Origin: Unio delphinus
Taxonomy: Eukaryota; Mollusca; Bivalvia; Unionida; Unionidae
Assembly: GCA_029339505.1 (NCBI GenBank)
Contig: JAQISU010000115.1
Location: 7,744,001 to 7,808,000, forward strand
Direction: 5' to 3'
DNA: 64,000 nucleotides
Shown here: one piece after another, positions 26,701 to 41,700 of the stretch
Layout of the letters: every line of letters begins with the position of its first letter
How positions within the stretch are numbered: the first letter of the stretch is position 1
Translations under genes and position numbers: made by a program
Notes under the pieces: model-generated
The model's database searches: none
What the model was told of the DNA's origin: nothing
The model's input: the letters and a program-made list of their open reading frames with translations, nothing else

Positions 26701-29700
26701 CTTGGAACATACTGTCATGTTGTAATGACTTGCACTAAGCAGTAATGTTGGACAGTAATCCATTGGAACTCACAACATATGTCATGCTGTAATGACTTGC
26801 ACTGAGCAGTAGTGTTGGGCAGTAATCCATTGGAACTTGCAATATACTGAGAATTCACTATTTTTTAATGGGGTGCCTAGTTTTATAGATTTAAAGACCT
26901 GGTTAACAATGATGCATCTGTGGAGATAACAGGAACTCCTCTCCAGTTCATGAATTTAACTTCCTAACAAAAATGGCATTTTTTTAAAATCACAAAATTG
27001 ATTCCATTGAAAATAAATATACTCACAGTATTAACTTGGAGAGACAAGTGGGCGGACATGTTAATTTTTCATTTTGTACGCTGGAACTGTAAGTAAGTGA
27101 AAATTGAATTTTTCACCAGCATACTGGTAGATTATAAAACTTGGGCATATCTCAGTAATGATTAATTATGCAGAATTATACAACATGTTTCATTGCAGCA
27201 AGAAATCACTGTGGGAGAAATAATGGTGGTTGCAGTCATCTGTGCCTTCCCAACTCAAGATCCTATAGTTGTGCCTGTCCCACAGGATTACATCTAAAGG
27301 AGGACAAAAAAACATGCATTGAAAGTAAGTTTTTCTTAAATAAGCATTGTTTTTATGTTCTCATTTTAAATTGACATCTTTGCAACAGAACTTTGCAAGT
27401 AACTGAAACTTGTAAACATACTAATTTATTATTGTATGATAATATAAAATCTTATGTTGGATAGTCCTTAACATAGCTTCTATTTCTTGTGTAAAAGGGC
27501 TTCTCAGCTTCTGAATTCTGAATTTGTATATGACAGATTGGCATGTACATGCAGATCTTCAATCAAGATCTGCTGATAAGTGTTGTGTGTAGCATTTGGC
27601 CATACATTGCTGCTAAGTGCTGTGTGTAGCATTTGGCCATACATTGCTTGTGGTTTCCCTTGTTGTTGCTGATTCCTTTGTCTCCAAGCTCACTAAATGA
27701 CATTGAACCTTTGCATTTCTGAAGCAAATCAAAATATCTTAGACTCATTGAAAAAGATTTAGAAGTAGTCAGTGATACTTCCCAAATTGTTATGTTTTTG
27801 GTGGATGCACATGCGGCTGTACCTGAAGAAAGGATATTGTACTGAAAGATAAACATAAAAAAATAACAACATTGTTCAGACTTGGATAAAATGGTTATAT
27901 CATGATGATCATTCACATGTTTAATAAAGAGTGAATTGACACATATTTATGAGGTTGTGCTGCATCTGATTGGTTGATTATAACTCTGAGGCAATTACCA
28001 CTCTGAGCCAATTACCACTCTGGAGGCAGTTACCACTCTGAGGCAATTACCATTTGAGGGGCCATATTTCTGACCCATTTTTGATCAGGCTTGGGATATT
28101 TACTTAGATCTTCAGAGAGCTGTAGATGCACAACTATTAATGAGTTTGTCTTGAATCTGATTGGCTTAGCTTGTTACCATATCTATTAATGAGTTTGTCT
28201 TGAATCTGATTGGCTTAGCTTGTTACCATATCTATTAATGAGGTTGTCTTGAATCTGATTGGCTTAGAGCTGTAGATGCATATCTGTTAATGAGGTTGTC
28301 TTGAATCTGATTGGCTTAGATTGTTACCACTATGGAGACCATATTTATTTTCCAATTTCAATCAGACTTGAAATATATGTTTATTTATGTTTATATGATA
28401 ATGATTGAGGTCATTGCATAATAATGAGTTAACCTTGAATCTGATTGGCTTATTTTGTTACCACATTAGAGGCCATATTTTTGATAATGCATTGATTAGT
28501 CTTGTAAGGTATGGTAGATTTCTTCGATATGTTGGACAAATTAATGAGCCAAGATCAAGGCATTAATGGGTGAGCATGGATCTGATTGGCTAAGCTTTTG
28601 AGCTGTTTAGTAAATATTTCTTATCTGATTTTGATCAAACTTGGGTGGTTTAGATCATCGAGATTTCGAGTTTTTGATCAAATTTGGGTGGTTTAGATCA
28701 TCGAGATTTCGAGTTTTTGATCAAACTTGGGTGGTTTAGATCATCAAGATTTAGAGTTTTTGATCAAACTTGGGTGGTTTAGATCATCGAGATTTCGAGT
28801 TTTTGATCAAACTTGGGTAGTTTAGATCATCGAGATTTCGAGTGTTTTATTGTGAGCAAGATTTGTATTTATTAATTCATTTCAGTTATAAATAATCTCA
28901 CCTTGTATGCTAGGCACTTTGTTTTCTGTTTTTTTTTTAAATAAGACTTTATCTGCTTATTATCTGATTATGATTGATGCTATTCAGTTGTATACATGAT
29001 CAATAAAAACTTGTTGTTTATTTAAAATTAAATGTCAGAGCTTTGTTAACCAGTGTGTGGCTTTACTTTTGATGCTATGCTGATGGAGACTGACAAATCA
29101 GTATTTTAAAAGTTAGTGACATACCTTGAAGTTTAAATCTTGTATAGAGATTAAAATACTTATGACTGCACAAGATGAGTATTTTTTGGCTACAGTGCAA
29201 AAGATGGATCATTAACACAAGCTGCATTAATTAAAGAAGTAGGAAAAAATCAACAATGCTCTATTCCTTCCTGAAGCCAGCACTTATCTGACTACTGGTC
29301 TTTTAATCTTATTTTCAGACATTGATGTATTCTTGTTATTTACGACTCGATCGGACGTGAGGCGGATTACTCTGAATAGTCCTGATCAGTCCGATGTCGT
29401 GATTCCTCTGAGTAACATCGAGAGCACAATGGCCGTGGATTTTGACAGTACAAATGATACGATTTACTGGACAGATGTAGGAGCCAACACTATCAGTCGA
29501 GCCAAGTGGGATGGGAGCAATGAAGAGGTAACTATGTTTAATCGCTCATATAATGAAAACTTAATGACTCTTCAGATAATGTATACTTCCTAAATAGATC
29601 GTTTCTAATATTTTTAAAAATAAATTAATCTCTAGATAATAATTCCTGATGCAGAGTGCACAATCCCTAGACTATATTATTCAGACAGATTTTTCTGTAC

Positions 29701-32700
29701 TTAAATTGATCTTGCACGGACTTGATATGTGTTAGCAATAGACATAAAGATTTGAATTAAGCACGGAATCACAACGTTGCAGGCTGTACGACATCCTTGG
29801 ATGTAATGGTACCTCTCTTATTGCCACAACTCGGATAGCTTCAAAATGCAGGAGATGTGAAACTAATTTCCAATACCTCCACTGGTGCCATTGCACACCA
29901 TTAACACACATAATTGGCTGTTAGTGTTGAGTGTGTGTTCGGTCTATTCCCACTCACCCAGGGTCCTCCATTCGGGTCGATGGTTACTTAATAGTAACCC
30001 CGACCTGACAACCAAATTAAATACATGTAGTACAAGTGGCACCATTCCTCACTCCCAGGAGAAATTAAATATCCAGCTTTGCTGGAAACTTGAAACAGTG
30101 CTACATGCCCCTAGTGGGCGATATAGCACTATAATTCAAATTCATCATCATCATCAAAGATCCTTCTGAAGTACTTTCAGTTTCAGTCAGAAGATGGTGA
30201 GAAAATGGTATTGCTTTCTGGTGATGACATAATTTTCTTCATTTTTATGTATGGTAACAATTTTATATTCATATTTTATAATTATTTCATGTATATCATA
30301 GTATTGTTCCTACAGTGAGAGTGTCCACTAAACCGTTAATTCTTGCTATAAAGTTATTAGCTATAATTGGTTGGTTAATGGCACTTTTAGCAAAGACCAG
30401 TCTTACAAAGTTAAGAAGAAGCAATCAGCTGATATTGACAAGCAGAAATAACAATGGCATCTTCTCATACATTCAGATTTTCATTTGCTAAATTGTTCAG
30501 TTGGTAATAAATAAAATTCAAAGCTCTGTAGGTAGCCATTAACCAGGTGCAAGTTAAAAATCAAACTAGTTGATACACACAGAAGCTGTTGCAATATGGT
30601 AAATAAGTGAATGCTATTTGACTATATACACTTATAAGCTGATGTTATAGAATATGGTAAATAAGTGAATGCTATTTGACTATATACATTTATAAGCTGA
30701 TGTTATAGAATATGGTAAATAAGTGAATGCTATTTGACTCTATACATTTATAAGCTGATGTTATAGAATATGGTAAATATTGCCAGTATCAGTTTGTATT
30801 GCATTTTGTATTAGCCATATACAAATCATTTAATGAAGAAAATGTTAAACCAATATAAAATAAATTCACTAAATAAATTATTTGGTAATATTATTATGCA
30901 AAGTGAGACTGAAGAGGTTTTGAAGTATTCTAAGTTCTACCAGTTTGTGATGTGTATATTTGAAGTATTCCAAGTGGTACCAGTTTGTGATATGTATATT
31001 TGAAGTTTTCCAAGTTCTACCAGTTTGTGATGTGTATATTTGAAGTATTCCAAGTGGTACCAGTTTGTGATATGTATATTTGAAGTATTCCAAGTTCTAC
31101 CAGTTTGTGATATGTATATTTGAAGTTTTCCAAGTTCTACCAGTTTGTGATATGTATATTTGAAGTATTCCAAGTTCTACCAGTTTGTGATATGTATATT
31201 TGAAGTTTTCCAAGTTCTACCAGTTTGTGATGTGTATATTTGAAGTTTTCCAAGTTCTACCAGTTTGTGATATGTATATTTGAAGTATTCCAAGTAGCAC
31301 CAGTTTGTGATATATATATTTGAAGTATTCCAAGTTCTACCAGTTTGTGATATGTATATTTGAAGTATTCCAAGTTCTACCAGTTTGTGATGTGTATATT
31401 TGAAGTATTCCAAGTGGTACCAGTTTGTGATATGTATATTTGAAGTATTCCAAGTTCGACCAGTTTGTGATATGTATATTTGAAGTATTCCAAGTTCTAC
31501 CAGTTTGTGTTAAGTATATTTGAAGTTTTCCAAGTTCTACCAGTTTGTGATGTGTATATTTGAAGTATTCCAAGTTCTACCAGTTTGTGATGTGTATATT
31601 TGAATTTTTCCAAGTGGTACCAGTTTGTGATGTGTATATTTGAATTTTCCAAGTGGTACCAGTTTGTGATATATATATTTGAAGTATTCCAAGTTCTACC
31701 AGTTTGTGATATGTATATTTGAAGTTTTCCAAGTTCTACCAGTTTGTGTTATGTATATTTGAAGTATTCCAAGTGGTACCAGTTTGTGATATGTATATTT
31801 GAAGTATTCCAAGTTCTACCAGTTTGTGTTATGTATATTTGAAGTATTCCAAGTTCTACCAGTTTGTGATACTTATATTTGAATTTTTCCAAGTGGTACC
31901 AGTTTGTGATATGTATATTTGAAGTATTCCAAGTTCTACCAGTTTGTGATACGTATATTTGAAGTATTCCAAGTGGTACCAGTTTGTGATATATATATTT
32001 GAAGTATTCCAAGTTCTACCAGTTTGTGATATGTATATTTGAAGTTTTCCAAGTTCTACCAGTTTGTGATATGTATATTTGAAGTATTCCAAGTTCTACC
32101 AGTTTGTGATATGTATATTTGAAGTTTTCCAAGTTCTACCAGTTTGTGATGTGTATATTTGAAGTTTTCCAAGTTCTACCAGTTTGTGATATGTATATTT
32201 GAAGTATTCCAAGTAGCACCAGTTTGTGATATATATATTTGAAGTATTCCAAGTTCTACCAGTTTGTGATATGTATATTTGAAGTATTCCAAGTTCTACC
32301 AGTTTGTGATGTGTATATTTGAAGTATTCCAAGTGGTACCAGTTTGTGATATGTATATTTGAAGTATTCCAAGTTCTACCAGTTTGTGATATGTATATTT
32401 GAAGTATTCCAAGTTCTACCAGTTTGTGTTATGTATATTTGAAGTTTTCCAAGTTCTACCAGTTTGTGATATGTATATTTGAATTTTTCCAAGTGGTACC
32501 AGTTTGTGATGTGTATTTTTGAATTTTCCAAGTGGTACCAGTTTGTGATATATATATTTGAAGTATTCCAAGTTCTACCAGTTTGTGATATGTATATTTG
32601 AAGTTTTCCAAGTTCTACCAGTTTGTGTTATGTATATTTGAAGTATTCCAAGTGGTACCAGTTTGTGATATGTATATTTGAAGTATTCCAAGTTCTACCA

Positions 32701-35700
32701 GTTTGTGTTATGTATATTTGAAGTATTCCAAGTTCTACCAGTTTGTGATACGTATATTTGAATTTTTCCAAGTGGTACCAGTTTGTGATATGTATATTTG
32801 AAGTATTCCAAGTTCTACCAGTTTGTGATATGTATATTTGAAGTATTCCAAGTGGTACCAGTTTGTGATATGTATATTTGAAGTATTCCAAGTTCTACCA
32901 GTTTGTGATATGTATATTTGAAGTTTTCCAAGTTCTACCAGTTTGTGATATGTATATTTGAAGTATTCCAAGTTCTACCAGTTTGTGATATGTATATTTG
33001 AAGTTTTCCAAGTTCTACCAGTTTGTGATGTGTATATTTGAAGTTTTCCAAGTTCTACCAGTTTGTGATATGTATATTTGAAGTATTCCAAGTAGCACCA
33101 GTTTGTGATATATATATTTGAAGTATTCCAAGTTCTACCAGTTTGTGATATGTATATTTGAAGTATTCCAAGTTCTACCAGTTTGTGATGTGTATATTTG
33201 AAGTATTCCAAGTGGTACCAGTTTGTGATATGTATATTTGAAGTATTCCAAGTTCTACCAGTTTGTGATATGTATATTTGAAGTATTCCAAGTTCTACCA
33301 GTTTGTGTTATGTATATTTGAAGTTTTCCAAGTTCTACCAGTTTGTGATGTGTATATTTGAAGTATTCCAAGTTCTACCAGTTTGTGATATGTATATTTG
33401 AATTTTTCCAAGTGGTACCAGTTTGTGATGTGTATATTTGAATTTTCCAAGTGGTACCAGTTTGTGATATGTATATTTGAAGTATTCCAAGTTCTACCAG
33501 TTTGTGTTATGTATATTTGAAGTATTCCAAGTTCTACCAGTTTGTGATACGTATATTTGAATTTATCCAAGTGGTACCAGTTTGTGATATGTATATTTGA
33601 AGTATTCCAAGTTCTACCAGTTTGTGATACGTATATTTGAAGTATTCCAAGTGGTACCAGTTTGTGATATGTATATTTGAATTTTTCCAAGTGGTACCAG
33701 TTTGTGATATGTATATTTGAATTTTTCCAAGTGGTACCAGTTTGTGATGTGTATATTTGAATTTTTCCAAGTGGTACCAGTTTGTGATATGTATATTTGA
33801 ATTTTTCCCAGTGGTACCAGTTTGTGATATGTATATTTGAAGTTTTCCAAGTTCTACCAGTTTGTGATACGTATATTTGTATTTTTCCAAGTGGTACCAG
33901 TTTGTGATATGTATATTTGAAGTTTTCCAAGTGGTACCAGTTTGTGATATGTATATTTGAAGTTTTCCAAGTTCTACCAGTTTGTGATATGTATATTTGA
34001 AGTTTTCCAAGTGGTACCAGTTTGTGATATGTATATTTGAATTTTTCCAAGTGGTACCAGTTTGTGATGTGTATATTTGAATTTTTCCAAGTGGTACCAG
34101 TTTGTGATATGTATATTTGAAGTTTTCCAAGTTCTACCAGTTTGTGATATGTATATTTGAAGTTTTCCAAGTTCTACCAGTTTGTGATATGTATATTTGA
34201 AGTTTTCCAAGTGGTACCAGTTTGTGATATGTATATTTGAATTTTTCCAAGTTCTACCAGTTTGTGATGTGTATATTTGAATTTTTCCAAGTGGTACCAG
34301 TTTGTGATGTGTATATTTGAATTTTTCCAAGTGGTACCAGTTTGTGATATGTATATTTGAATTTTTCCAAGTGGTACCAGTTTGTGATATGTATATTTGA
34401 ATTTTTCCAAGTGGTACCAGTTTGTGATATGTATATTTGAATTTTTCCAAGTGGTACCAGTTTGTGATATGTATATTTGAATTTTTCCAAGTTCTACCAG
34501 TTTGTGATATGTATATTTGAATTTTTCCAAGTGGTACCAGTTTGTGATATGTATATTTGAATTTTTCCAAGTGGTACCAGTTTGTGATATGTATATTTGA
34601 ATTTTTCCAAGTGGTACCAGTTTGTGATATGTATATTTGAATTTTTCCAAGTGGTACCAGTTTGTGATATGTATATTTGAATTTTTCCAAGTGGTACCAG
34701 TTTGTGATATGTATATTTGAATTTTTCCAAGTGGTACCAGTTTGTGATACGTATATTTGAATTTTTCCCAGTGGTACCAGTTTGTGATATGTATATTTGA
34801 ATTTTTCCAAGTGGTACCAGTTTTTGATATGTATATTTGAATTTTTCCAAGTGGTACCAGTTTGTGATATGTATATTTGAATTTTTCCAAGTGGTACCAG
34901 TTTGTGATACGTATATTTGAATTTTTCCAAGTGGTACCAGTTTGTGATATGTATATTTGAATTTTTCCAAGTGGTACCAGTTTGTGATACGTATATTTGA
35001 AGTTTTCCAAGTGGTAAACTTCAGTATGAATGGAATATTAATGCTTAAGCATGATATACAATTAAATTTACTTGAAACAAAAGCAGCTGGCATTTCTGTC
35101 TTAGCAGAAATTCAAATTGGGATATAGAATAGGCAATCATGCTGTTGCTGTCTTTTCTTGACGGTCTTAAGCATCGAACACTGTGGAAATGAAAGAAATC
35201 TGTTGGAAGCACATTTCAACCCAAAATCATTTTGATTCTCTCAGGTTTAATGCTTAAAAAATGAATAGCTTGATAAATGTTAAAGTAGCCATATATTTAT
35301 GTTCAAGTTCCTAATTTGTATTACTCACATTCCTTCTGCATGCTGGAAGGGGTTGCTGCAACTGATCAATACATGGATCTTATATAGAGGACATTACCGT
35401 CAACAATGCCATTGTTAAAAAATACATTTATAGTTTCGGCTACAGTTTACAATCAAGTTATTGATGGTTTTATTGAGAACATGAGGAACAGCGATTATCA
35501 TTTCTAGTTTTATGTGTTTGTCTTGCCTGCTTAATTTCAGTTAGGCATATTTCTTTTGCTAGATATTACGGTGATAAGACATCGAGTTCTTAAGCTTTAT
35601 TACAGTTTTATACTGCATTGGAGAATATGGGTATCATTATATAGAATGAAATAAGTTTTATTCTTGTAACAGATCATTGTTGGGTCAAGCTTGGACAGTC

Positions 35701-38700
35701 CAGCTGGGCTATCACTTGACTGGGGAAGTCGCAAGATCTACTGGACAGAAGATGAAATGAACTTGATTGAAGTTGCCAATCTGGACGGCAGCATGCGGTC
35801 CATACTCATCTGGGAGGACCTTGACCAACCTCGTGATATCATTGTGGATCCTATCTCAGGGTAAGACTCGAGGCACTGCTAAAATATTAGTCAAAGCCGA
35901 CTTAAGCAGCCACCTTGGGAAGTAGGAAAAATGGTCACTGAAGAAAGATGGTTGCATAATAGATCTACTTTTCTGTAGTAATTTGGAGCTTGTGCTGAAT
36001 TCTCTGCTCAAAGTGGAGTTGTTGAATAGTTCACATTAGAGGCAGGTTTAATTGGGAAGTGAGACATGGCAGTCACTTTACTGTCAACATTGTCATTGTT
36101 AATTTTTTTATATAGTTTTGGTTACAGTTTATAATTTACATGCAATTCGTAAGCCTCCAGGTAGATTCTCATCATACTTGATGCAAATTGTTATGAAACA
36201 AAGACAATTGAGCATGGTCACATGCATTTTTGACTTTAGAGAAAACTGTCAAAGAAAATTAACAGTAAGGTTTTGGTCCATTTTTTTTCATTTACTTGTA
36301 CAGTGTAAATCCTTTGACTAGAAACAGAAAAATATGTTACCTTTTATCTTGTAAAGCTGCTCAGTGGAATTTTACAAATTTTGACATTATCCTGGTATAC
36401 AGATGTTTCAGTAATGGACAAATTATGCTCATGTATTGTAAAATATGAATGTAGATATAAAGTACATATGCAACAATATTGTGAAATCATATGCCAGTTT
36501 TCTTCATCAACTTCTGACATCTGTTTGACAATGAGACAGATGTTAGTAGGGTGAGTGATCTAGTGTGACGAGAATCTCTCATTGACTTATCTGTGTGTAC
36601 CTCATAGTTCAATCCACTTGTAGCCTGATATATATTAGTACTGAAAGACAGTACTATTTTGCCCCAGATTTAGTTTTGAATGTTGTCAATGAGATGGCAT
36701 TGTTGTTTTGTAAACTGAGATTTAGACAGAATCAAGATGGCAGCATTCTTTGTAAACTGACATAATCATAATAGTTATTAAAGAGAATGCTAAGAAGAAC
36801 ATCTCTTTAACATTCATGAATGTTAAATGAGTCTGAATGTTGTTTAAGGAGAGAATCTGCTTGAACTTAAGAAAAATTTTCAGAGTTTCAGAAATTTTAA
36901 AGAATACATCAGCAATGTGATTCAGGACATAAGCATGATTGTTGCAAGATTTGTCGAGTTGGTTTATAATCCATTACAGCGGAACATTTCAAATGTATTC
37001 TGGATACAGTATATGTTATTAATAGACTTTGTAAACATGTTTGAGTTTTTGTACAAATCTGCTTGAAGTTTGGCCAGTTTGTGACAAGAACTTAAGACAT
37101 AATAATATTCAGGTTATTAACAGATTAAAGACAGTCATTGTTTAATATGGTGTTTTGTAATTATGATATGTAATATGTAGCTTGCTAGCTTGCATTCTCT
37201 GCTTAGCTTAAGCTTTTTAGCCACTTAGATTACAACCTCTTGTGGATTTGGCAGGTATGGGTGACAGCCTTCTTAGATTCCACTTTACATTTCACTGATA
37301 TTTTCAGATACATGTTCTGGACTGACTGGGGTAAGAATGCTAAGATTGAGAAGGCAGGGATGGATGGCCTGATGAAAACTGTCCTGATTAGTGAGAATCT
37401 GAAATGGCCAAATGGACTAGCAATAGACTACAAGGAGTCTACACCCCGGCTATACTGGACTGATGCTGGCAAAAACCATATAGAATCTAGTACACAGGAT
37501 GGGAAGGATCGCAAAGTGAGTGAACACAGTGGACTTTAAATCTGATTTAATTTAATTTATTCAAGTTCTAGAAACTCAAGCTTCTGTGGCTCATATGTAT
37601 GTTTGTCTTAGATGGTCTTTGACGTGGATGACATCAAAGAATAATTAGAAAAGAAATGATCAACCTTATATTGGCAGCCAGGTGCACATCAGGTAAAATA
37701 AGTGCCTTATTGCCTGTCATATTTTGAGTACAAAATCATCTCAGTTTCTATTCAAAGAGAAATGTAAGACATTTTTAATGAGTTTCTTACCTTTTGATCC
37801 ACTTTTGTGTCAATTTTATTGAATGTTTATGCTTTTATTTATGTTTCAATATATAAGATTCCTGCTGAAAATGTACACATCAAGTTTGAAAAATCAAGTG
37901 AAATTGCACGTCTCTGTAGCCTAGCCGTGAGCCAGTTATTATTCTTTGAGGTTTAGAATCTGGTTACTAGTAACGTTAAACAAATTCATTTTATATTTCA
38001 TTCTGTAAATGTAGGAAGAGAGGACTTGCAACTCGATATCTGTCACCAGTTTTCTGTAGTAGCCTTATTTTAATATTATGATCTTTGGAGAAAAGAAATT
38101 AATACAACAAGTTTGCTGAATCAGACTAAGAAATATTTTAATATTTTCATAAACTTAAGTGATATTTTCTTTTGATTGATATTATTTAGCATAAATGGTT
38201 GGTAAAGACAATTGTTAAACATGATACATTGTTTTTCTCTGTACACATTTCTCCCTTCTTCCCACCAATTAGTCCCAATCTGGCACTGAGAAAAAGTCTC
38301 TTGTACCAAAAACTTGAGTCCATCGGTAACCATGGGCAACAGCTTACACTTCCTCAAGCTGGAACTTAGCAAGCTGTACTTTGTGCAATATAGTTATAAT
38401 ATATTGTGCTCAGTGTGTGACATATTAGGGCTGTCAAAGCATTTAGTTTTTATAATGGACTGGTTTTAGGATGGGGTGCTGAGGACTTTGGTTCATGTGA
38501 ATTAGAATCAGCACTCAGTCCACATGCAGCAATTGTAATTAAAAATAATGAGACTGATAAGATTTGTAATTCATTGATTAGTCAGGTATATACATTGTAG
38601 GAAGTGATAGCTTCAAAAACATTGACCAGATAAAATATTATAGTAGAATGATTACTTGTGTTTTTCAAATTTAGGTTGTTATAGCAGTGGATCTGCCACG

Positions 38701-41700
38701 TCCATTTGGTCTAACCTTGTATGGGGATAAGCTGTACTGGACAGATTGGATGACTAAAGGAATTCACTCCGCCAACAAGAAAAATGGCTCTGGCCGTGAG
38801 ACACTGCAGAGTAACCTTGGCCATGTAATGGATATCAGAGTCTTCCATAGACACCGACAGCCAAGTAAGATTGCTATGTGATAGTTACAGTATAAATGAG
38901 GCCCTTATTGGTTGAATGTGAATAAAATCACAATCAAAATTGGTAAATGATTTTAAATAGAGCTCATGTTATTTTCCAAAGCAGTGCTTAGTGCCCCAGT
39001 ATTTTATTCAAAATTATTAACTTCATCAACTGTAATAAAAATTGACCATTTTGTTAAAATTTCTTTGATTTTGCTTTTAAAAATTCAGTTTACAGTATAC
39101 TGTATATAACAGCATATGATGAAACATAAGTTAGTTACAGTGTCAGTAATATTTTTTTTTTTTTTTTTTTGTATGGTTTAACGCCATTTTTCAGCACAAT
39201 ATAGGCTACATATGGCGGACAGTATTAGTGGTGGAGGAAGAAACCGGACAAAGCCCGGAAAGAACCACCGACCCACGAGAAGCTACTGGCAAGCTTTCTC
39301 ACATAACTACATTTGCCGAATCTTAGACTCGAACACACGCAGACAGAGGTGAGATGGCAGTGGTCCATAACGGACAGCGCTTTAGACCACTCGGCCACTC
39401 AGGGCCCCTGTAATATTTACTGGCAGAATAAGTTGTAAATTGAAATTAATGTATTAAAATTCATTGTAATCATCATAAATGTGTCAAGTTGCATTCACAT
39501 GTGAAAATTGTCAGTCAACGACCACAACGATGCCGACAGGCATTTCTTTAAGAACCTAATTCAGTACTGTGTGTACACTTTGAAGTGTTATTTATTGTGT
39601 TCAAGTCAATTAAAAGTTGACCTGCATTGTATTGTCATGTTAATTTGTCTTTTGTATCAAATCAATTAAGCAGGTAGAACAAAAAAGTTAAAATGCACGC
39701 AATTCTCACATGAGAGCTAGTTGTCACAGCTCTTTGTTAAGTACACCCATTTTAATTAACATTAAACATACTGTCAGTATATGTAATAATTATTAATTAA
39801 TTAATCAGTGCTAATGTGATCAGCTATAACATAGGTTAAAGGTTAAGGTATACTAGGTGCATGAAAAGCTTCATTTGACAGGTAGGGTTCATAATTGAAA
39901 AGCAAAAATTCCAAAGTTTATAGTAAACATAATATTCCTGAATAGCCACTTTGAGGTTTACTCAAGTAGTATCAGCAGAAATTTTTCTATAACTTGCAAA
40001 CAAATCACAACATCAGTATTTTACTAATATAAGTTTTGTTTTGTAAAAAAAACTCGAGTTTGCAACATATTTGTTCTCAAAATAAATATCACTCTTTTTT
40101 TAGAAACTAGTCTTGTTTTTATAAAAAAAATCTACAGTAACACTAGAATGTATCCACATTCACATGCAAAAAGTGGTGATGTAATGCACAGGTCCAAATG
40201 TGATGTAATTTAAAACTTATATTTGAAAGATAGAATATTTTAAAAATAAAGGTAATTTATGCAAAACGAACCAAACTTGATTAGTAAAATCTATTTATAA
40301 AAAATTATTTAGAGTACAAATGTTCAATGAGTATTCACTTACTTTCAGTGTTGTTTATCTTTCATTTTTCAAAGGTCCCTCAATAACTCATCCCATTGCT
40401 TATGCCTTTGTCTATTTTGTTTTCATTTTTGGACTATGTTGTGTGTGAGTTATTCAGGCAGACGTGTATAAACAAAGTGGGTCACATTATTTTAGAGCCA
40501 TTCTGTAACATCTAATTTTAGTAATAGTTTTCGAACATAATGAGGAATAAATACTTGTATTTCAGAATAATGGCTAAAATAAACAGCTAATAATTGTTTT
40601 TTCAGAAAATTATGTATGAGCAATTTCTCAAGTCAGCTTGCATAAATGACCAGTGTCCACGTTCAACACTGACTTGAGTTATGTCACTTTACAATAGGTC
40701 ATGGGTTATTCTGGGTAGAAATGCATTGTTTTGCTCTTCAGCACGGAAAAGGCTTTGTTATAATGATATTTGTTCATTTATCAAATGTTTCCATTATTGG
40801 TCAAAATAAATTAAGTTAATGAATAGAGAATGGGGAAACAAATGTATCCATGATGAAATCTTTGTTGTAAAAGCTGTGTTAAATGTGTAATTCATATTCT
40901 AGTCTCAACCATCTGTGCAATTAACAATGGAGAGTGTAGTCACCTGTGCCTGCTAGCGCCCTTACCCCGTGGTCACACCTGTGCCTGTCCCACGGGAGTA
41001 TTAATGATGGAAGATGGAAAGACTTGTCAGAAAGGTATGGTTTCCCTCTTGAAGGTACAGAATACCACAGTCAACTCGACAGAATTGTACTTGTAAAAAA
41101 ATACACCAGAAAATAATACCAGGAACACAGTCAAATGTTAACATCTTAGTTGGTATATTTTACCTTGCGGTATTATTCTTTGCTGTGTTAGGCTGTAAAC
41201 TGTTATTGCTTTAATGCATTGTAAAGTGCTCATAATAGTTTTTTTTATCGTCTTTTACTGAAACATTTATGATATTAAAAAACAGACTTGGCCATTTGAT
41301 TTTATTTTTAGGCAGTGTGATTAAGGTTTTCCTAATTTTTATACTTCACATCATCATCTGAATGGATAACTAATGCCGTATTCATATAATTGAGTGTTGG
41401 GGTGGTAGCTGGGGATGAAGTGTCAGTATGTATTTCCATTAGTATATATCCAGAAGAGTACAGGAATATGTGTGCTTGCATGTAGACACCTGTTTAGGAG
41501 ATTGAAATGATTCTAGTATTTGATTGCTACGCACAGGCTTATATATTTGGATATAATCTTTTTTTAATATTGCAAGTATACATTTTCTTGACTTGTATAT
41601 TTGGATATAATGTTTTTTTTTAATATTGTAGGTATACATTTTCTTGTCTTGTATATTTGGATATAATATTTTTTTAATATTGTAGGTATACGTTTTCTTG

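Noticed and set aside
33295..35093. Minus-strand frames up to 318 aa (33974-34930, 33295-34170, 34174-35010)
   Set aside because: They are read-through of the 40-bp satellite, with a 40-residue period visiting all three frames; no conserved domain or start context.
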